Below are positions 6,390-9,132 of a DNA stretch of 9,132 nucleotides, piece after piece. Origin of the DNA: Gammaproteobacteria bacterium (GTDB lineage: Bacteria > Pseudomonadota > Gammaproteobacteria > Steroidobacterales > Steroidobacteraceae). Made by a program: the position numbers and the translations under genes. The notes below the pieces were generated by a model, which worked only from the letters and a program-made list of their open reading frames with translations, made no database searches and was not told the origin of the DNA. Every line of letters starts with the position of its first letter. The first letter of the stretch is position 1. The stretch spans positions 971 to 10,102 of the forward strand of contig PMNQ01000235.1 of NCBI GenBank assembly GCA_003162555.1, given 5' to 3'.

Positions 6390-7364
6390 ATGCGCACCAA
6401 GGTCGTTTTCGCCTCCGCACCGGATGCCCTGAAGACCCGCTACCTGGCGCCGCTTGCAGACCTTGCCGACATCTCGCAAAGCACGGATGCGGCTGAACTC
6501 AAGCTGATCCTGCCTGAGGCGGAGGTGCTGGTCATCGGGCTCCTGCACGAAGAGCGGGTGCTAGCCGCCGTCTGGAAGTACGCACGCAACGTACGCTGGG
6601 TGCATTCATTGTCCGCGGGCGTGGAAGGCATACTGTTTCCTGAACTGGTGCGCAGCGAAGTTCTGCTCACCAACTCGCGCGGTGTGTTCAAGCGCCCCCT
6701 GGCCGAATTCGCGCTGCTGGGCATGCTGATGCACTTCAGGAAGCTGCGGCAACTGCTCGAACAGCAACGCGGCCGCCAATGGTCGCGTGTCGATGTGGAG
6801 ATGCTGCGGGGCAAATCCATGGGTGTCGTCGGGTACGGTGAAATCGGCCGCGAATGCGCCGTGCTGGGCCACGCGCTGGGCATGAAAATCCTGGCGCTCC
6901 GAAAAAACGCCGACCGCTCCAGGGGCGATCCCATCATCGAGCGGATATTCAAGCCCGAAGAGCTGTTGCTCATGCTGGCAGAAACCGATGTGCTGATTTG
7001 CGCAGCGCCGCTCACCGGCACGACCCGTCACCTCATTTCCGATACCGCTTTCGCGGCGATGAAGCCTGACGCATTCATCGTCAACGTGGGCCGCGGTCCC
7101 GTCATCGACGAGTCGGCGCTGATTCGCGCGCTGCAAGAACGGCGCATCGCCGGCGCCGCGCTCGACGTGTTCGAGCAGGAGCCGCTGGCAGAGGATTCGC
7201 CGTTGTGGGGCATGGACAATGTATTGGTGTCGCCGCATTCGGCCGACAACACGGTTGCGCCCGACTCGCTCCAGCTGACTATTGATTTCTTCATTCAGAA
7301 CTTCCACCGTTTCAGGAACGGCGAGCCGCTGGAAAACGTCGTGGACAAACAAGCGGGCTATTGA
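6390..7364 (+). CDS. D-2-hydroxyacid dehydrogenase (NAD(P)-dependent)
   Basis: This 324-residue cytoplasmic enzyme belongs to the D-isomer-specific 2-hydroxyacid dehydrogenase family, which reversibly reduces 2-keto acids to D-2-hydroxy acids. Normal family length is about 310-340. The nucleotide-binding glycine motif is VVGYGEIGRE (G148, G150, G153). The catalytic residues are in place: Arg235 in VNVGRGPVIDE, Glu264 in DVFEQEPL and His283 in SPHSAD. The substrate-loop region SLSAGVEG (73-80) and TNSRGVF (94-100) is also typical. The family usually has SPHxAG or similar, so SPHSAD is slightly unusual. The substrate (glyoxylate/hydroxypyruvate, phenylpyruvate or other) cannot be assigned. ATG 6390 is the first start after an in-frame TAA at 6378; there is no good Shine-Dalgarno. 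The gene begins 38 nt after the lipoprotein stop and ends 41 nt before the amidohydrolase ATG, so it is probably part of one transcript with the latter. Confidence 0.93.
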   Translation: MRTKVVFASAPDALKTRYLAPLADLADISQSTDAAELKLILPEAEVLVIGLLHEERVLAAVWKYARNVRWVHSLSAGVEGILFPELVRSEVLLTNSRGVFKRPLAEFALLGMLMHFRKLRQLLEQQRGRQWSRVDVEMLRGKSMGVVGYGEIGRECAVLGHALGMKILALRKNADRSRGDPIIERIFKPEELLLMLAETDVLICAAPLTGTTRHLISDTAFAAMKPDAFIVNVGRGPVIDESALIRALQERRIAGAALDVFEQEPLAEDSPLWGMDNVLVSPHSADNTVAPDSLQLTIDFFIQNFHRFRNGEPLENVVDKQAGY

Positions 7365-7395
7365 CATCTCGCTCGTCAACGCCAGACATCAAACC

Positions 7396-7399
7396 GGGA
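7396..7399 (+). promoter_or_regulatory. Ribosome binding site deciding the amidohydrolase start
   Basis: GGGA lies 6 nt before ATG 7406 but directly abuts the alternative in-frame ATG 7400, so 7406 is favoured. A TTG at 7361 overlaps the dehydrogenase stop codon and would add 15 residues ahead of the signal peptide, which is less likely. Confidence 0.5.
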
Positions 7400-7405
7400 A
7401 TGCGT

Positions 7406-8710
7406 ATGCGCCAATTGACGAAACTCGCCACCAAACTGGGCCTGCTTGTCGCGGCATTCGCCACGCCCGCCATCGCGCAGTCGCCCGCGCCAGGGCCCGC
7501 GATTGTGCTGCACGCGGCGCGCTTGCTGGATGTGGCTGGCGGCCAGATCGTGGCGCCCGGCGAAGTACTCATCGAGGGCGAGCGCATCAGCGCCAGTGGC
7601 ACGGCGGTGCTGCATCCCACGGGCGCGCGGGTGCTCGAACTGGGTGACGTGACGTTGCTGCCGGGTCTGATCGACGCGCACGTGCATCTCTTTTTGCATC
7701 CCGGCGCGGAGGACCTGCAAACCGTGAAGGAATCCGTACCCGCGCGCACTTTGCGGGCCGCGATGGCCGCGCGCGAGGATCTGCTCGCCGGCTTCACGGC
7801 CGAGCGCGACATGGGCACCGAAGGTGCGGGTTCGGCCGATACGGCAGTGCGAGACGCGATCAACCAGGGCCTGATTCCCGGGCCACGGTTGCGCGTGAGC
7901 GGCAATGCCATCGATATCCTGGGCGGACACGAGGACGCGAACGGCTGGAATCCGGAGCAGCATGTGTTGTCGAACGCGAGCTCCGCCAATTCAGCCGACG
8001 AACTAGTCGCTGTCATCAGGGAGCAGCACAAGCAAGGCTCGGATTTCGTCAAGATCTATGAGACCGGACGGGACCAGCTGCGCGACGGCGTGTTCAGCAC
8101 ACCTTTTCAGTACACGGTGGCCCAGCTCAAGGCGGCAGTCGACGAGGCGGCGCGGCTGGGCACCACGGTCGCGGTACACGCCCAGGGCGAACCCGGCACC
8201 CAGTACGCGGCCGAAGCCGGCGTGGCCTCGATCGACCACGCGACGCAGCTCAGTGAGGCGACGATGCGGCTCATGAAGGCGAAACAGATTCCGGCAGTGC
8301 CAACCTTTGCCGTGTTCGAATACTTCACCGAGCACGCACCGACCCCGGAAGCCGGCGCCCGCGAGCGCGTGCTGCTCGATTTCAAGATCAGGGAATTCCA
8401 GCAGCAGCTCGTGGCAGGCATTCCCATTGCCGTAGGGTCGGATGTCGGCCCATTTCCGCACGGCACGCAGGCGCGCGAGCTCACGCTGCTGGTCAAATAC
8501 GGCATGACGCCACGGGCCGTATTGCAGGCGGATCTCATTAATGGGGCGAAGCTCCTCGGCTGGGGCGCCGAGATCGGCTCACTCGCGGCAGGGCGTTACG
8601 CCGACATCATCGCCGTACCCGGCAATCCGCTGGAGGACATCACACGGCTGGAGCACGTGGTGTTCGTGATGAAGGGCGGAATCGTATTCAAGGGAGTCAG
8701 CGGCCCCTAA
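7406..8710 (+). CDS. Exported metal-dependent amidohydrolase (imidazolonepropionase/prolidase-like family)
   Basis: This 434-residue protein of the amidohydrolase superfamily hydrolyses an amide, peptide or lactone-type bond with a metal centre. A Sec signal peptide spans 1-24 (MRQLTKLATKLGLLVAAFAT then PAIA/Q), so the enzyme is periplasmic or secreted. The N-terminal beta-sandwich part (32-85) leads to LLPGLIDAHVHLF, with metal ligands H92 and H94. The other ligands expected for the binuclear subgroup are visible: Lys216 in DFVKIYE (carboxylated lysine), His258 in VAVHAQG, His278 in SIDHAT and Asp346 in VGSDVG. The C-terminus GSLAAGRYADIIAVPGNPLEDI is the standard returning sandwich. Related characterised enzymes include exported Xaa-Pro/Xaa-Arg dipeptidases and carboxypeptidases, but the substrate here is unknown. 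The gene follows the dehydrogenase by 41 nt, suggesting co-transcription. The two products act in different compartments, so any shared pathway would need uptake of the product. Confidence 0.93.
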   Translation: MRQLTKLATKLGLLVAAFATPAIAQSPAPGPAIVLHAARLLDVAGGQIVAPGEVLIEGERISASGTAVLHPTGARVLELGDVTLLPGLIDAHVHLFLHPGAEDLQTVKESVPARTLRAAMAAREDLLAGFTAERDMGTEGAGSADTAVRDAINQGLIPGPRLRVSGNAIDILGGHEDANGWNPEQHVLSNASSANSADELVAVIREQHKQGSDFVKIYETGRDQLRDGVFSTPFQYTVAQLKAAVDEAARLGTTVAVHAQGEPGTQYAAEAGVASIDHATQLSEATMRLMKAKQIPAVPTFAVFEYFTEHAPTPEAGARERVLLDFKIREFQQQLVAGIPIAVGSDVGPFPHGTQARELTLLVKYGMTPRAVLQADLINGAKLLGWGAEIGSLAAGRYADIIAVPGNPLEDITRLEHVVFVMKGGIVFKGVSGP

Positions 8711-8716
8711 ATACGT

Positions 8717-8747
8717 TTGACTATCAACCCGTTAGGCATGATATTAT
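8717..8747 (+). promoter_or_regulatory. Probable sigma70-like promoter for the EF-G gene
   Basis: TTGACT at 8717-8722 matches 5 of 6 positions of the -35 consensus. It is followed by an AT-rich -10 zone, read either as GATATT (8740-8745, spacer 17, 4 of 6) or TATTAT (8742-8747, spacer 19, 5 of 6). It begins 7 nt after the amidohydrolase stop and is the best promoter-like match I noticed in the window. A start near 8753 would leave an untranslated leader of about 110 nt. Confidence 0.6.
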
Positions 8748-8863
8748 GGGCGGATTGCATCTGGGTTGGATCAATGCGGTCGCGTTCAAAAGAACCTCGC
8801 TGATCCTGTCGCGACCCCGAAAATACATTCGACCCCTAACCGGAAACTTCACGGATATTTGTC
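8748..8863 (+). other. Untranslated leader of the EF-G gene
   Basis: This stretch of about 115 nt lies between the candidate promoter and the EF-G start codon. I found no strong hairpin with T-tract, no riboswitch I recognise and no convincing leader peptide. A short open frame beginning at ATG 8746 overlaps the -10 box and runs into the EF-G gene out of frame, so it is unlikely to be translated. Confidence 0.4.
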
Positions 8864-9132
8864 ATGCCCCGCACTACCCCGCTTGCAGACATTCGCAACA
8901 TCGGCATCATCGCGCACGTCGACGCCGGCAAGACCACGACGACTGAGCGCATTCTCTATTACACGGGTCGCAAGCACACGATCGTGGACATCCACGACAC
9001 CAAGGACCTGAAGTCCTCGACCACCACCGATTACCTCGAGCAGGAAAAGAAGCGCGGCATCACCATCCAGAGCGCCGCCGTGTCTGCGTTCTGGCGTGAC
9101 AAGAAAATCAACCTGATCGACACGCCGGGGCA
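8864..9132 (+). CDS. fusA: Elongation factor G-type translational GTPase (5' part; variant switch I)
   Basis: The first 89 codons are visible before the window ends; full EF-G is about 700 residues. EF-G catalyses GTP-dependent ribosome translocation in the cytoplasm, and with recycling factor splits ribosomes. The start [20 protein letters not shown] aligns with E. coli EF-G [20 protein letters not shown]. The G1 P-loop is AHVDAGKT (17-24), G2/switch I is [14 protein letters not shown] (64-77), and G3 begins DTPG (86-89). Between HD (44-45) and the [10 protein letters not shown] segment there are about five more residues than in E. coli EF-G. The ITIQSAAV form resembles EF-G2/mitochondrial GFM2-type sequences rather than ITITSAAT, from memory. 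The gene has its own promoter and no rpsL/rpsG upstream, so it may be a paralogue rather than the main fusA; the symbol marks the family. The Shine-Dalgarno is weak (GGA about 10 nt upstream). Confidence 0.88.
   Translation, partial: MPRTTPLADIRNIGIIAHVDAGKTTTTERILYYTGRKHTIVDIHDTKDLKSSTTTDYLEQEKKRGITIQSAAVSAFWRDKKINLIDTPG

Noticed and set aside
6440..7379. Minus-strand frames of 193 and 257 codons
   Set aside because: Antisense to the hydroxyacid dehydrogenase, which has all its catalytic residues. No domain is recognisable in the antisense products.
7312..8538. Minus-strand frames of 246, 195, 152 and 143 codons
   Set aside because: Antisense to the amidohydrolase with intact metal-ligand motifs.
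8746..8946. Short plus-strand frame of 66 codons before and into the EF-G gene
   Set aside because: It starts inside the candidate -10 box, has no Shine-Dalgarno and overlaps the EF-G start out of frame.

Overview
This window reads as chromosomal DNA of a GC-rich Gram-negative bacterium. The evidence is an outer-membrane TonB-dependent receptor, a FecI/FecR surface-signalling pair, a lipobox lipoprotein and an exported amidohydrolase. The style of the receptor (STN domain, sigma/FecR pair upstream) would fit a TonB-receptor-rich lineage such as Steroidobacter/Xanthomonadales-like gammaproteobacteria or sphingomonad-like alphaproteobacteria. That placement is inference; no rRNA or other marker in the window settles it.

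Left part (1-4197, minus strand): a complete surface-signalling cassette transcribed right to left. It holds an ECF sigma factor (FecI type), a FecR-type transmembrane regulator starting 4 nt after the sigma stop codon, and, 82 nt further on, a large TonB-dependent receptor with an N-terminal STN signalling domain. The receptor runs off the left edge, with 839 residues visible and the C-terminus missing. Many sizeable open frames lie antisense to these three genes, and I treat them as shadows.

Centre (4198-6351): a 168-nt divergent intergenic region, then a plus-strand lipoprotein. It has three immunoglobulin-like domains followed by about seven Kelch-like repeats that probably form a closed beta-propeller. 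This is a surface or periplasmic protein of unknown function.

Right part (6390-8710, plus strand): a cytoplasmic D-2-hydroxyacid dehydrogenase and, 41 nt later, an exported metal-dependent amidohydrolase of the imidazolonepropionase/prolidase-like group. They are probably co-transcribed, perhaps with the lipoprotein gene upstream. At 8711-8863 there is a non-coding stretch with a good sigma70-like promoter. It leads into the first 89 codons of an elongation-factor-G GTPase gene that is cut by the right edge. That protein has a longer switch I region than E. coli EF-G and sits outside the usual ribosomal-protein operon, so it may be an EF-G paralogue.

No RNA genes, CRISPR arrays, insertion sequences, integrases or convincing rho-independent terminators were found. 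I see no unmistakably new system. The points most worth checking are the ligand of the signalling receptor, the Ig/Kelch lipoprotein with its Cys/His-rich loop, and the variant EF-G.
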